From: an uncultured bacterium
GTDB taxonomy: Bacteria > Patescibacteriota > Minisyncoccia > Phycocordibacterales > Phycocordibacteraceae
Length of the DNA: 22,924 bases
Assembly: GCA_938008595.1 (NCBI GenBank)
Contig: CALLKD010000074.1
Location: 1-22,924, forward strand
Reading direction: 5' to 3'
Part shown: positions 22,299-22,924 of the stretch, one piece after another
How positions within the stretch are numbered: the first letter of the stretch is position 1
Layout of the letters: every line of letters begins with the position of its first letter
Notes under the pieces: model-generated
Seen by the model: the letters and a program-made list of their open reading frames with translations, nothing else
What the model was told of the DNA's origin: nothing
The model's database searches: none
Position numbers and translations under genes: made by a program

Positions 22299-22327
22299 TT
22301 TACAAGTATTGAAAATAGTGCTATAGT
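22299..22327 (+). promoter_or_regulatory. Extended -10 sigma70-type promoter of the 145-residue gene
   Basis: TTTACA (22299-22304), a 17-nt spacer ending in TGC, and TATAGT (22322-22327). Both hexamers and the TGn extension are good. The start near 22334 gives a leader of about 33 nt with AGGGAG at 22352-22357, 9 nt before the ATG. Confidence 0.75.
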
Positions 22328-22366
22328 TCAAATGGAATTTTCCACACAGCCAGGGAGCATTTTATT

Positions 22367-22804
22367 ATGCGCGAACAGAATATATTGGTGCCGGCCGTAC
22401 GTGCCGCATGGATGGATAGCCATCCAGCACTCGTACGAATTGAGAAGAGATTTGGATATCACCCTGAACGGTTGACCCGAGACTTCTATCTCAAGATAAG
22501 TGACCAGACAAGATTTAATCCACACGTGATTCAGGAGGGGGAATTGGTCCCCTACGAAGCATGCGTGCCATTCGCAATGCTGGACACGTTCCATTTCCTT
22601 TTCCCCAAAACAAGTGCTGAGCCACTCGTACTTACCAATGGGGAGCGTACGTACGCAACAGCGCCAATCTTGATGTGCCACGGCGATGGGGTGGATGATG
22701 AGTGGAAAAGCGTAGCGGCAAATATTTTTGCTGGAATGTTTGTGCACGCCTACAAAGGCATGTGGGGACGTGAGATTCAGCAGTCCAAGGCAGGACGTAC
22801 ATAA
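22367..22804 (+). CDS. Hypothetical protein of unknown function, 145 residues
   Basis: I recognise no family. The protein appears soluble: there is no TM segment or signal peptide, it is rich in aromatic and charged residues in the first half (RFGYHPERLTRDFYLKISDQ), and it has a conserved-looking GEL-VPYE-ACVPF stretch and a glycine-acidic GDGVDDEW segment. It has its own good promoter, a Shine-Dalgarno-like AGGGAG and a strong terminator, so it is a single-gene transcription unit and likely well expressed. Nothing in the neighbours suggests a role. Coding status is supported by the complete expression signals. Confidence 0.75.
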   Translation: MREQNILVPAVRAAWMDSHPALVRIEKRFGYHPERLTRDFYLKISDQTRFNPHVIQEGELVPYEACVPFAMLDTFHFLFPKTSAEPLVLTNGERTYATAPILMCHGDGVDDEWKSVAANIFAGMFVHAYKGMWGREIQQSKAGRT

Positions 22805-22819
22805 CTGAGCAGCATAGAG

Positions 22820-22842
22820 CCCCGGACACAGCGTGTCCGGGG
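22820..22842 (+). terminator. Intrinsic terminator after the 145-residue gene
   Basis: A perfect 10-bp GC-rich stem, CCCCGGACAC (22820-22829) with GTGTCCGGGG (22833-22842), and a 3-nt AGC loop, followed by TATTTCTTAT, a moderately U-rich tract. It starts 15 nt after the stop codon. Confidence 0.85.
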
Positions 22843-22848
22843 TATTTC

Positions 22849-22857
22849 TTATCCACA
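22849..22857 (+). promoter_or_regulatory. Second perfect DnaA-box sequence
   Basis: TTATCCACA again matches the consensus fully, in the same orientation as the one before mraZ, within the intergenic region at the right edge of the window. Binding is an inference. Confidence 0.35.
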
Positions 22858-22885
22858 CCACTCCCCTAGTATCCCGCTAAATACC

Positions 22886-22914
22886 TTGCGTATTTCACTA
22901 CTATGTAGCATAAT
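22886..22914 (+). promoter_or_regulatory. Possible promoter of a gene beyond the right edge
   Basis: TTGCGT (22886-22891), a 17-nt spacer and CATAAT (22909-22914). A TTGACA at 22914-22919 could alternatively be the -35 of a promoter continuing past the window. The gene itself is not visible. Confidence 0.3.
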
Positions 22915-22924
22915 TGACACAACT

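Noticed and set aside
1..22924. CRISPR arrays, insertion sequences, tRNA or rRNA genes
   Set aside because: No regularly spaced repeats, transposase motifs, terminal inverted repeats, cloverleaf patterns or rRNA-like sequence were seen by eye; a covariance-model search would be needed to exclude small RNAs.

Overview
The window looks like a bacterial chromosome segment from the Candidate Phyla Radiation (Patescibacteria, most likely a Parcubacteria-type lineage) of moderate GC. This assignment is an inference from gene content and gene form. The lysyl-tRNA synthetase is of class I (archaeal type), the prolyl-tRNA synthetase lacks the usual editing insertion, MurF lacks its N-terminal domain, a TrmB-type regulator is present, and genes are tightly packed with many overlaps. 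TGA is used as a normal stop (ftsI, the guanylate-kinase-like gene), so the code-25 lineages (Gracilibacteria, Absconditabacteria) are unlikely. No rRNA, tRNA, CRISPR array, transposon or prophage was seen.

Layout, left to right. 1-507: a possible small minus-strand gene with an in-frame TGA, divergent from a small membrane protein. 504-5242 (minus): a reduced division and cell-wall (dcw) cluster, transcribed mraZ-rsmH-ftsL-ftsI-murF. Upstream of mraZ are four MraZ-type boxes on one DNA face and a perfect DnaA box. 5390-7747 (minus): class I lysS and a TrmB-like regulator. 7844-13441 (minus): a shape and elongation operon, proS-mreB-mreC-mreD-mrdA, followed by greA with its own promoter. 13495-14656 (plus): a guanylate-kinase-like enzyme and an MTH1-like NUDIX hydrolase. 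14660-16320 (minus): frr and an M50 site-2 protease. 16484-17779 (plus): a HI0933/YhiN-type flavoprotein. 17759-20347 (minus): ABC ATPase, ABC-2 permease and uppP. 20460-22804 (plus): a membrane-anchored GlcD-type FAD oxidase and a 145-residue protein of unknown function.

Functionally the window is mostly envelope growth: septal synthesis (FtsI, FtsL), lateral-wall synthesis (MreBCD, PBP2), precursor completion (MurF), lipid-carrier recycling (UppP) and membrane proteolysis (M50). Translation genes (lysS, proS, frr, rsmH) are interleaved. Most of this is ordinary core genome.

The most noteworthy signals are regulatory. At least seven genes have a good -10 hexamer only 7-10 nt before the start codon, which predicts leaderless or nearly leaderless mRNAs. 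Genes with about 30-nt leaders tend instead to carry a Shine-Dalgarno sequence. The mraZ promoter region combines a phased MraZ operator with a DnaA box, a possible link between replication and division. No wholly new multi-gene system is evident. The genuine unknowns are the 145-residue protein, the small TGA-interrupted ORF and the 97-residue membrane protein.
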